Assembly: GCF_025154055.1 (NCBI RefSeq)
Contig: NZ_JAOALK010000059.1
Location: forward strand, 1 to 64,000
DNA: 64,000 nucleotides
From: Aquibacillus koreensis
Lineage (GTDB): Bacteria > Bacillota > Bacilli > Bacillales > Amphibacillaceae
Reading direction: 5' to 3'
The notes beneath the pieces were generated by a model. That model saw nothing but the letters and a program-made list of their open reading frames with translations, did no database searches and was not told the origin of the DNA. This document shows, one piece after another, positions 17,293-24,759 of the stretch. Within the stretch, counting starts at the first letter, position 1; each line of letters begins with the position of its first letter. Position numbers and translations under genes: made by a program.

Positions 17293-18654
17293 CTATTCTT
17301 CTTTCCAACCTAATAACAGTGTTGCTAAAAATGCTGATGCCGTAGCAATAACAAAGCCAATTAAATAGTTCAACGGATCTTGCGCAATGGCAAACATCGG
17401 AATACCCGTTAACCCTAAACCGTTAGAAGTTACCTGTGTAAATGCTACATAGAAACCACCCATTGCCCCACCGATAGCAGCTCCAATAAATGGACGTCTA
17501 TATTTTAGATTAACCCCAAAGATGACAGGTTCTGTGATTCCAAGAAAAGAAGAAAAAGCAGCTGGAAGAGCAATCTCTTTTGTCTTTTTATTTTTTGTTC
17601 TAAAGAATACAGCAAGCCCAGCTCCACCTTGAGCCACATTAGCCATCGCCCATATTGGTAATAAGTAGTTCCCTGCCATTTTCGTTAAAATTTCCGCCTC
17701 AATGGCATGGAAACTATGATGAACACCTGTTAAAACGATAGTAGAATATAAGCCACCAAAAATTAATCCTGCAATACCATGTGTAGTGCTATAGATCGCA
17801 TCCAAAGCTGTGATAATTCCATCCCCTAACAACCTACCAAGTGGTCCGATTGCAGTAAATGTAATAAAGCCAGTAAGAATGACTGTAACAAAAGGGGTAA
17901 TTAAGAGATCAATCGCATTTGGTACGATTTTTCTAACATTCTTTTCTACTAAACTCATGATATAGACCGCTAATAATACAGGAATAACGGTACCTTGGTA
18001 CCCAAGTAGCGCTATATCTAATCCAAATAGATCCATATACTCTGGCGTTGCATCGGTAAGTCCCCAAGGATTTAATAAACCTGGGTGAATCATAATTCCA
18101 CCAATAACAGCGCCTAAATAAGGCGTTGCACCAAATTCCTTCGCAGCACTAAACCCTATTAAAATTGGTAGGATGATAAAAGCAGCCGATGAAAACATAT
18201 CCAATGTCATATAGAGACCGCTTGAAGGATCAACCCATTCATATGTTTTCATTAAACCTAGTAAGCCCATTAACATACCACTAGCTACAATAGCAGGGAT
18301 AATTGGAACGAATATATTTGATAACATCCTTGCAAAGCGTGCAAATGGATTCATTTTCCTCTTTGCTGCTTCCTTGTGCGCGTCACTGGACTGTGAAGTT
18401 GTATTGAATCCCAGTTGTTTTGCGAATGGTTCATATACTTTGTTCACTGCCCCAGTACCAAAAATAATTTGGAATTGTCCTGAACTTGAGAAAGCACCTT
18501 TTACTCCATCGAGTTCTTCAATAGCATTTTTATCTACTTTTGCTTCATCATCAATAACAAGACGAAGACGTGTCGCGCAATGTGTTCCACTAATAATATT
18601 ATCTTCTCCCCCTAATAAAGGGATTAACTGTTTGGCAATTTCTTGATAATTCAC
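17293..18654 (-). CDS. sacP: Sucrose-specific PTS EIIBC permease
   Basis: Membrane phosphotransferase component importing sucrose as sucrose-6-phosphate. The N-terminal EIIB domain has the phosphorylated Cys in SGTHCATRLRLV (about residue 26); the EIIC domain follows from about residue 105 with around ten membrane segments and GVHHSFHAIE, GITEPVIFGVNLK marks. No EIIA domain is attached, so phosphate must come from a separate EIIA. I chose GTG18654, behind GGGAGGAATAGCA; a longer in-frame reading to 18720 would run through the terminator and is not plausible. It is controlled by the upstream RAT. Confidence 0.93.
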   Translation of the reverse strand: MNYQEIAKQLIPLLGGEDNIISGTHCATRLRLVIDDEAKVDKNAIEELDGVKGAFSSSGQFQIIFGTGAVNKVYEPFAKQLGFNTTSQSSDAHKEAAKRKMNPFARFARMLSNIFVPIIPAIVASGMLMGLLGLMKTYEWVDPSSGLYMTLDMFSSAAFIILPILIGFSAAKEFGATPYLGAVIGGIMIHPGLLNPWGLTDATPEYMDLFGLDIALLGYQGTVIPVLLAVYIMSLVEKNVRKIVPNAIDLLITPFVTVILTGFITFTAIGPLGRLLGDGIITALDAIYSTTHGIAGLIFGGLYSTIVLTGVHHSFHAIEAEILTKMAGNYLLPIWAMANVAQGGAGLAVFFRTKNKKTKEIALPAAFSSFLGITEPVIFGVNLKYRRPFIGAAIGGAMGGFYVAFTQVTSNGLGLTGIPMFAIAQDPLNYLIGFVIATASAFLATLLLGWKEE

Positions 18655-18688
18655 TGCTATTCCTCCCTTGATTGTTCTTGAAAACAAC

Positions 18689-18756
18689 AAAAAAAGACCT
18701 AAAAAGTGTATGGAACGCACGTAGACACACGTATCCCACTACACAATTTAGGTCTT
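18689..18756 (-). terminator. RAT-controlled terminator before sacP
   Basis: AGACCTAAA and TTTTAGGTCT form the closing arms around a long loop that includes CTACGTG/CACGTAG-like pairing, followed by seven T residues. Its 5' arm overlaps the RAT, as in the sacPA/bgl/lic systems. Confidence 0.9.
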
Positions 18757-18780
18757 GCCTGTTCTAAACAGTAACAATCC
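18751..18780 (-). promoter_or_regulatory. Ribonucleic antiterminator (RAT) for SacT
   Basis: Minus-strand GGATTGTTACTGTTTAGAAC followed by AGGCAAGACC matches the BglG/SacT/LicT RAT consensus (GGRTTGTTACTG..........AGGCAA.ACC). Binding of the antiterminator there would prevent the overlapping terminator from forming. Confidence 0.93.
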
Positions 18781-18850
18781 TACCGTATTTACTTCAACAT
18801 TATTTTATTTTGAACCCTAGCAAAAGTCAATAAAAATATCTTAATGAAGT

Positions 18851-19672
18851 TCACGTTAACATCCTTTGAATATGCAAGGCAATATAACCTATTTCAGATG
18901 ACGGAATTTCAAGTTGGTATTCCTTTTTCATAAAATTACTTAATTCTTCTGCACAAATATAATCTCTTTCATTTTTTCTTTTAATCAACTCCAACATTTC
19001 CGGATCCATATTTTGAAATGGTTTATCTTGAAGTATTCGGCTATAAGCAAAACGTAAATGTGTAACTAGCCGTTGATGAGAAATGCTTTCTGGGTCAATG
19101 TCCACCCCTAACCACTCTTCTATAAAATCAACTAATTCATTTATGATGGTTGCTTCTTTTACAGTCTGCTCCATTGACTGTGAATTTAATTTCGCTGTAT
19201 GGATATGTAGCGCGATATGTCCTGCCTCATCTTCCGGTATTTCTATATTCAATCGTTTCTCCATTTCTTGTCTTGCCCATATACCAATTTCATATTCTTT
19301 TCTATATAAGACCTTTATTTCCGCTAGCAACTTATTTTTCAATAAATACCCCTGCTTTAATCGCTCAATCGCAAAAGCAATATGATCTGTTAAAGAAATA
19401 TGTATATGATTGCTTAATGGTACCTTCAATTCACCTTCGGCATAACTAATTATATCTTCTGCTAGGAAAATTATTTCCTCTGGAACAATTTTTAGTAACT
19501 GCTGGAACTTTTCATTTCCTTCTTCCATTACAAAAATCTTCTCTATTTTTGATTTTATAACGATATCCTTTGGCTTCTTATTAAAAGCAATTCCAGATCC
19601 CATTACGATCTTCTCTTGCTCACCTTCTTTAATAACTACCGCATTATTATTTAAAATCCGGTGAATTCTCAA
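18851..19672 (-). CDS. sacT: BglG/SacT-family transcriptional antiterminator
   Basis: An RNA-binding antiterminator that binds the RAT in front of sacP when sucrose is available. The N-terminal co-antiterminator RNA-binding domain is at residues 1-55 (MRIHRILNNNAVVI...MGSGIAF); two PTS regulation domains follow, about 65-170 and 171-273, with the expected conserved histidines (LSNHIHISLTDHIAFAI, AGHIALHIHTA; VTHLRFAY, IGYIALHIQR). Length 273 is typical. A likely extended -10 promoter (TGTTATAAT on the minus strand at 19716-19724) precedes it; no RAT lies in front of this gene, so it is not auto-regulated by antitermination. Confidence 0.94.
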   Translation of the reverse strand: MRIHRILNNNAVVIKEGEQEKIVMGSGIAFNKKPKDIVIKSKIEKIFVMEEGNEKFQQLLKIVPEEIIFLAEDIISYAEGELKVPLSNHIHISLTDHIAFAIERLKQGYLLKNKLLAEIKVLYRKEYEIGIWARQEMEKRLNIEIPEDEAGHIALHIHTAKLNSQSMEQTVKEATIINELVDFIEEWLGVDIDPESISHQRLVTHLRFAYSRILQDKPFQNMDPEMLELIKRKNERDYICAEELSNFMKKEYQLEIPSSEIGYIALHIQRMLT

Positions 19673-19715
19673 ACCTTTATCACCTCTGACACACCAAGTG
19701 CAATTTTCTAGGAGT

Positions 19716-19724
19716 ATTATAACA
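19716..19724 (-). promoter_or_regulatory. Extended -10 promoter element for sacT
   Basis: TGTTATAAT on the minus strand is a perfect TGn-TATAAT extended -10; the matching -35 is weak. It lies about 45 bp before the sacT start. Confidence 0.5.
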
Positions 19725-19919
19725 TCATGGCGAACATATTACATTCTATCGTTTCCTTATATGGTTACTTTTATTAACCTCATTCCCTTGAAAACTCGTT
19801 TGGTACAGATTAATCATTTTTCTTTTCTGGAATAGAGTAGAGAGTTATGAGCAGATTTTATTAAAAATTTTCGATTTCGTTATACTATAGAAGAAATGGA
19901 AGAATTGGAGGTATTACTG

Positions 19920-20555
19920 ATGCATATCGAAATGTGGACAGACTTTGCTTGACCATTTTGCTATATTGGCAAAAGGCGTCTGGAGGACGCTATTCAGAAA
20001 ATAGATCATCCCATTGAAGTAACCTATAGAAGTTTTGAATTAGACCCTACGTTAGAACGTGATGTAAAAGGGAATATGTATGAAAAGTTAGCTCAAAAGT
20101 ATGGTATGAGTATTGAGCAAGCAAAAGCAAATACAGCAAACATGGTCCAAATGGCTAAAGAAGTTGGATTAGATTATCAAATGGACACGTTAATATTAAC
20201 GAATACATTTGATGCACACCGTGTAGTCATGCTAGCCAAAGAGCATGGTCTCATGAAAGAAATGACCGAAAGAATCTTATATGCTTATTTTACTGAATCC
20301 AAGCATATTGGTGATCATGATACATTAACCGATTTAGCTGTAGATGTTGGCTTAAACCGAGAAGATGTTAGGAACATGCTTGCTAGTGACGACCTATCAA
20401 GAGAAGTGCGTGCTGATGAACAACAAGCTAGAGAATATGGAATCAATGGTGTTCCTTTCTTCTTAATTAACAAAAAATACGCGCTAAATGGTGCGCAACC
20501 GACGGAGACATTCGTACGAGCACTTCAAAAGGTTATAGCCGAAGAACAATTATAA
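19920..20555 (+). CDS. DsbA/FrnE-family thiol oxidoreductase with in-frame UGA (possible selenoprotein)
   Basis: Reading from ATG19920, behind TTGGAGG, the N-terminus is MHIEMWTDFA, then UGA at codon 11 (19950-19952), then PFCYIGKRRLEDA. The family has CPFC at this exact place, so the UGA replaces the first active-site Cys, giving U-P-F-C if read as selenocysteine. A GC-rich hairpin (GCGTC, loop TGGAG, GACGC; 19976-19990) starts 23 nt after the UGA, with G in loop position 2, which fits bacterial SECIS rules. The rest is intact: thioredoxin fold with helical insertion and cis-Pro segment INGVPFFLINKKYALNGA near the C-terminus; 211 codons. Alternatives: nonsense mutation (the part from 20076 might still be made) or base error. 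No Sec machinery is in the window. Confidence 0.75.
19976..19990 (+). promoter_or_regulatory. Candidate bacterial SECIS hairpin
   Basis: Five G:C-rich pairs (GCGTC with GACGC, extendable by one G-T pair) cap a TGGAG loop. Distance from UGA to loop is about 28 nt, inside the 16-37 nt range usual for bacterial SECIS elements. It lies within the coding frame, as bacterial elements do. Confidence 0.45.
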
Positions 20556-20616
20556 TTCTAGTAGATGTACATCAGATTATGTAGATGAAAAAATTAAACA
20601 GCAAGATAATTAGTAA

Positions 20617-20661
20617 AGAAGAACGTTGGATAAATTCCCCCGACGTTCTTCCTTTCGTTTA
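20617..20661 (+). terminator. Probable terminator after DsbA-family gene
   Basis: AAGAACGT pairs with ACGTTCTT around a 16-nt loop; the tail CCTTTCGTTT is only moderately T-rich. Confidence 0.6.
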
Positions 20662-20743
20662 TTGTATGAAACTATGGAGTGCTAATAAAAACTATATCTC
20701 CATTTTAGTTCCATTTTATTTCCCCCTTACCTTCTAACAAATC

Positions 20744-21034
20744 TTACAACTCCATAAATGCTGTAAGCAATAAGAACAATGAAGTTGACCACAAAACGAA
20801 CAATAACGCCGCTAAATGTTTTACAAGTCCATATTGGTGATGGGTATCATCACTCTTCAATGCCTTAATCAATTGCAACACAAATAAGTAACCAAAAATA
20901 AAAAATAATAAGATCAAGAATAAAACCACTTCTATATACGCCCCTTTATAGTGCATTTTAAATGAGGGAATACCCTTTATTCGATCCCAGTTGCTTATAA
21001 ATAAAGAAGTATCCCCATTTTTTACAGAGTTCAA
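20744..21034 (-). CDS. Hypothetical small membrane protein
   Basis: A 96-codon frame with two hydrophobic segments (about 31-55 and 70-92) separated by a polar loop, so likely a two-pass membrane protein. I do not recognise it. The only in-frame initiator is TTG at 21034 without a ribosome binding site. A different frame starts at a nearby ATG (about 21067) with AAGG before it and stops about 35 codons later, which could mean a frameshifted gene. Confidence that this is expressed as drawn is low. Confidence 0.35.
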   Translation of the reverse strand: MNSVKNGDTSLFISNWDRIKGIPSFKMHYKGAYIEVVLFLILLFFIFGYLFVLQLIKALKSDDTHHQYGLVKHLAALLFVLWSTSLFLLLTAFMEL

Positions 21035-21199
21035 GATGAATTCTACACCAATAATATTTTAACATAACCTTCCAATTGCGTTGTGGATCGCCACAGCAGT
21101 TGGAAATCCTTTCATGTACAAACCTAATTAAACCACTAAAAATAAGCAGTCAAATGCTAATTGGACTGCTAAAAAATTTAATGAATTTATCCGTAAAGA

Positions 21200-21226
21200 A
21201 GGGACAGTATAACACTGTCCCTTAGC
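21200..21226 (-). terminator. Hairpin at end of symporter operon
   Basis: AAGGGACAGT and ACTGTCCCTT pair perfectly around a 5-nt loop; the following CTTTAC is weakly T-rich. It overlaps the last codons of the 155-residue membrane protein's end region. Confidence 0.6.
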
Positions 21227-21689
21227 TCTTGACCTGCAACCTACTTTTTTTAATAATGCTACCCTTTTTCGCTGTTGTTTCCCGCATAAAATGACCTGAA
21301 CCAAGCCAAGCTGCAAGCGCAAAGATTAAGTAAATTGCTTGTGTTGCCTGCGCCCCTTGTAAGAGTAGTTGGAATCCCATACCAAAACCCAGTGCAGGAA
21401 CAGCAACCATGAAAGTTCGAAAAATCCGTTCAAAGCCTTTTTGAGAAGGTAGGGGCCAAACACGTGAAAATACAATTCCAAGTACAACACCCCAAACGGT
21501 TACTACAAACAACTGTACGAGAACGAGTGGTGTTGGAAATGGCCAGTCTAATAGATATGACCCGATCAGATAGAACAGTTCCAAAAACAAAGTGATGCCA
21601 ATGACTTTTCGAAAGGTTTGCAGCCCCATCCAAGGATGAAACCAAACAAGTATGGTAAGTGAAATTGCAATGATATTTATTAAATTCAA
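21222..21689 (-). CDS. Conserved-type membrane protein, unknown function
   Basis: A 155-residue protein with about five hydrophobic segments (roughly 3-20, 28-48, 53-75, 90-110, 114-132) and a basic C-terminal tail. Not recognised as a named family. It starts with TTG, supported by GAAGGAGG 8 nt upstream, and lies 34 nt after the sodium:solute symporter, so it is in the same transcript. Its position suggests a link to solute uptake, but no motif shows how. Confidence 0.7.
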   Translation of the reverse strand: MNLINIIAISLTILVWFHPWMGLQTFRKVIGITLFLELFYLIGSYLLDWPFPTPLVLVQLFVVTVWGVVLGIVFSRVWPLPSQKGFERIFRTFMVAVPALGFGMGFQLLLQGAQATQAIYLIFALAAWLGSGHFMRETTAKKGSIIKKSRLQVKS

Positions 21690-21723
21690 CGTTTTTGCCT
21701 CCTTCTCGGGAACGGGTATTTAC

Positions 21724-23436
21724 TTATTCACTCTCTTTCGTTGCGGCAGCTTCAAAATGGCTATTATCCATTTCTGGTGCTCTTACATTTTCAATTAACT
21801 GCTGAATTTCAATTGGAGGTTCTGGTGTGTTTCGTGAAACAATGAAACTTACGATGAAGTTTATGACCATACCAACAACACCAACACCTTGTGCGTTAAT
21901 TCCAAAGAAGCTATCAATAATTGCTTCTTCTGTTCCAAAAATGGTTCTGGAAAGAATGAGACTAATCGTCACAAGTGTAAATATTAAGCCCGAAAGAATA
22001 CCAGCGATTGCTCCTTCTTTATTCATCCGCTTATCAAATATACCGAGTAAGATAACCGGGAAGAGACTCGCAGCACCTAATCCAAATGCCAAAGCAACCA
22101 CTTCCCCAGCAAACCCTGGAGGATTTATACCAACGTAGGCAGCTATTAAGAGTGCTACAAGTAAGGATAATCGACCTACTCTTAACCTTTGTTGTTCAGA
22201 AGCCTCTTTATTAAATATTCGATAATATATATCATGCGATACCGCACTTGACATCGTGATCAATAAACCAGAGGCTGTCGACAGAGCTGCTGCCAAACCA
22301 CCCGTTGCAACAAGTGCGATAATAAACGGAGCTAAGTTTGCGACTTCTGGTGTGGAGAGTACCATGATATCTTTATCAATGACTACTTCATTATCTGGTG
22401 AACCTTCTGCGAAGTTAACAATTCCATCCCCATTGAGATCATCAAATTGTAATAATCCTGTTGTTTCCCACTTACTAACCCATTCAATATCCTGCACTTC
22501 TTCTAACGGTTGATCTGCAATCGTATTGATCAGATTATACTTTGCAAATGCACCAACTGCAGGAGCAGTTAAGTATAAGAGTGCAATAAATATAATGGCC
22601 CATACCGCTGACCAACGAGCAGCACGAACATTTTTAACTGTATAGAATCGTACAATAACATGCGGTAAACCAGCTGTTCCGGCCATTAGTGCTAAAGCAA
22701 TCATGAATACATTTAGAAGAGATAAATTCGTAAATGGTGCCATGTATTCTGTCATGCCTAAATCTACTTGAATGGTACTCAATCGTTCTACAATATCGCT
22801 ACTAGTTAGCGCCAGTTGTGGAATTGGGTTTCCCGTCAACTGGAGTGATATTGCAATAGCTGGAATTAGAAAAGCGATGATAATAACGAAGTATTGTGTC
22901 GCTTGTGTCCAAGTGATCCCTTTCATCCCTCCAAGAAGGGCAAAGAAACCCACAATTGCCATACCAATTAATACACCAACAATAATATCCACTTGTAAGT
23001 AACGACTAAAGACAATTCCTACCCCTCGCATTTGTCCAGATATATAGGTGATAGAAATGAAGATTGTTGCGATGGCTGCAACTGTCCGCGCAGAATTAGA
23101 ATAAAAGCGATCCCCTATAAAATCCGGTACGGTGAACTTTCCGAACTTTCGTAAATAAGGGGCTAATAATAAGGCTAGTAAAACATAACCACCTGTCCAA
23201 CCCATCAAGTAAATGGTTCCATCATAACCCAAGAAAGCAACAAGCCCTGCCATGGAAATAAAGGATGCAGCAGACATCCAATCGGCTGCAATTGCAGCAC
23301 CGTTCGCAACGGTTGGAACGTTCTGACCTGCCACATAGAAGCTGGATGTATCCTTTACTCTCGACCACCAGCCAATCCCCGTATAGAGGGCGAATGTAAA
23401 TAGTACCATGATTATCGTAATTACTTCTACACTCAA
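21724..23436 (-). CDS. Sodium:solute symporter large subunit (SSS family, VC_2705-type)
   Basis: A 570-residue permease of the sodium:solute symporter family with about 13 membrane segments. The N-terminal YTGIGWWSRVKDTSSFYVAGQ and AADWMSAASFISMAGL are family marks for sodium binding in the acetate/carboxylate (ActP-like) branch. Between segments there is an extracytoplasmic insert of about 45 residues with an EF-hand-like loop DLNGDGIVNFAE (about 305-316). The small partner lies directly upstream, as in two-part symporters. AAGGAGG sits 7 nt from TTG23436 but only 1 nt from ATG23442, so I prefer TTG. A carboxylate substrate is inferred from the family. Confidence 0.88.
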   Translation of the reverse strand: MSVEVITIIMVLFTFALYTGIGWWSRVKDTSSFYVAGQNVPTVANGAAIAADWMSAASFISMAGLVAFLGYDGTIYLMGWTGGYVLLALLLAPYLRKFGKFTVPDFIGDRFYSNSARTVAAIATIFISITYISGQMRGVGIVFSRYLQVDIIVGVLIGMAIVGFFALLGGMKGITWTQATQYFVIIIAFLIPAIAISLQLTGNPIPQLALTSSDIVERLSTIQVDLGMTEYMAPFTNLSLLNVFMIALALMAGTAGLPHVIVRFYTVKNVRAARWSAVWAIIFIALLYLTAPAVGAFAKYNLINTIADQPLEEVQDIEWVSKWETTGLLQFDDLNGDGIVNFAEGSPDNEVVIDKDIMVLSTPEVANLAPFIIALVATGGLAAALSTASGLLITMSSAVSHDIYYRIFNKEASEQQRLRVGRLSLLVALLIAAYVGINPPGFAGEVVALAFGLGAASLFPVILLGIFDKRMNKEGAIAGILSGLIFTLVTISLILSRTIFGTEEAIIDSFFGINAQGVGVVGMVINFIVSFIVSRNTPEPPIEIQQLIENVRAPEMDNSHFEAAATKESE

Positions 23437-23463
23437 TGCCATACCTCCTTACTCAACAAAGTA

Positions 23464-23751
23464 TTAGTTTTCATGCTTTTTTTCAAAATACTCCCGATCC
23501 AGTTTATCCATTCTGATGGCATAACTTAAAATTAATAGGATAAAAACTAGTATGGCACCTTGGTGACCAATCCAAAATGATAAAGTTACCCCGAAAAATG
23601 GTACTTCATTTAGAGGAGCGGCAAAAAGTACACCTCCACCTAAACCAACAAGAAACCAAATAACTAATAAACCACTAATGAACTTTATGTTTTTCTTCCA
23701 ATACCAATTCTGTTTTTCATTGAGTGTCTGTACTCTTTCTGGTTCTCCCAT
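23464..23751 (-). CDS. Sodium:solute symporter small subunit (DUF4212)
   Basis: A 95-residue protein with two membrane segments (about 25-48 and 58-80), matching the DUF4212 small subunit paired with the VC_2705-type symporter. Characteristic parts are YWKKNIKFISGLLVIWFLVG, a glycine-rich turn, and FWIGHQGAILVFILLI, ending in a charged helix (DKLDREYFEKKHEN). AGGAGGG precedes the ATG. It is the first gene of a three-gene transcript (small subunit, symporter, 155-residue membrane protein) with a CcpA-like site upstream. Confidence 0.9.
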   Translation of the reverse strand: MGEPERVQTLNEKQNWYWKKNIKFISGLLVIWFLVGLGGGVLFAAPLNEVPFFGVTLSFWIGHQGAILVFILLILSYAIRMDKLDREYFEKKHEN

Positions 23752-23841
23752 TGCCTAACCCTCCTTTTGTGCGTTACTTCCGACCACGTTTACAGCACTA
23801 CCTTACAATTTGGGATGATGCTCTGCTTCATTCACCTCCGT

Positions 23842-23856
23842 TAGAAAACGCTTACA
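23842..23856. promoter_or_regulatory. CcpA cre-like site upstream of symporter operon
   Basis: TAGAAAACGCTTACA fits the Bacillus cre consensus WTGNAANCGNWNNCW with one mismatch. It lies about 90 bp before the small-subunit start, in the promoter region, consistent with carbon catabolite repression of carboxylate uptake. Confidence 0.55.
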
Positions 23857-24009
23857 GTTTTCGATTTACAAAAATTTATATTTGCAATCGACTTTTCTGT
23901 AGCTTGTTGTCTATTATATTAAACAAACGCTGTGTAATTTTTATATTATTCTGAAATGTATAATTTTTGGTTTGAAATGTTTAATAACTAGAACGAGTTG
24001 TACTTATAT

Positions 24010-24744
24010 TCACGTCTGATGAAGCGCTTCCATAAATCCCTTCCATGCTGTTCTACTTACAGGGATTTGCGACTTTTCGCTATCATTGATCACAAGATTA
24101 TATGCGCCATTAAACCACGGCGTAATTTCCGTTACTGCATCCAAATTCACTAAATAACTACGATGTGGACGGTAAAAAGAGTAGCCTCGTAATTTTTCCT
24201 CTAATTCTTTTAGATTCATTTTTGTTTCAATGACTTCATTATCTAACTTATAGATTTTTAGAATTTTGCCCTCGCGTACTGCATATCCAATTTGCTTTGG
24301 ATCTAGTATCCTCATCTTTTCTTCTACAGATATGACTAGCTTATCAAACTGCGGCGCACTAGATTCTTTCACACTTAACTCTGTTCGAACACGTTCCATT
24401 GCAACTTGAAACCTCGCTTTATCATATGGTTTTAATAAGTAGTCCGTTGCTTGGATATCAAATGCCTGTACACCGTAATTGTCGTATGCAGTCGTAAAAA
24501 CAATCAGTGGTTTTGGTTCACGAAGACCTTTTCGAAGCAGTTGTGCAACTTCAATTCCATTGATCCCCGGCATATGTATATCTAGAAAGATGACATCTGG
24601 ATGGATAGATTGATAGAGTTTTAATAGCTCTTCACCGTTATTAGCACTCTCGCACAATATTACGTCGTTTTCTTGTTGGAGTAGATAGGTTAATTCTTCT
24701 CTTGCTATCCGTTCGTCCTCTGCAATCATGACATGCATTTTCAT
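24010..24744 (-). CDS. LytT/LytR-type response regulator
   Basis: A 244-residue cytosolic regulator: receiver domain (about 3-120) with acidic pocket EDE at 10-12, phosphorylated Asp in DVIFLDIHMPG (about 55), and the conserved Lys of LLKPYDKA; then a LytTR DNA-binding domain (about 140-240) with YSFYRPHRSYLVNLDAV and IPVSRTAWK. It follows its kinase by 15 nt. LytST pairs in Bacillus control uptake of pyruvate and related carboxylates, and here symporter genes lie on both sides, so they are the likely targets. Confidence 0.93.
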   Translation of the reverse strand: MKMHVMIAEDERIAREELTYLLQQENDVILCESANNGEELLKLYQSIHPDVIFLDIHMPGINGIEVAQLLRKGLREPKPLIVFTTAYDNYGVQAFDIQATDYLLKPYDKARFQVAMERVRTELSVKESSAPQFDKLVISVEEKMRILDPKQIGYAVREGKILKIYKLDNEVIETKMNLKELEEKLRGYSFYRPHRSYLVNLDAVTEITPWFNGAYNLVINDSEKSQIPVSRTAWKGFMEALHQT

Positions 24745-24759
24745 TTCAAACGACCTCCA

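Noticed and set aside
20076-20555. Short DsbA-like protein starting at ATG 20076
   Set aside because: It lacks the active site and has no ribosome binding site; homology continues upstream through the UGA to ATG 19920.
23783-23824. 13-codon leader peptide on the minus strand before the DUF4212 gene
   Set aside because: The GGAGGTG is only 1-3 nt from its ATG, too close for normal initiation, and nothing suggests attenuation there.
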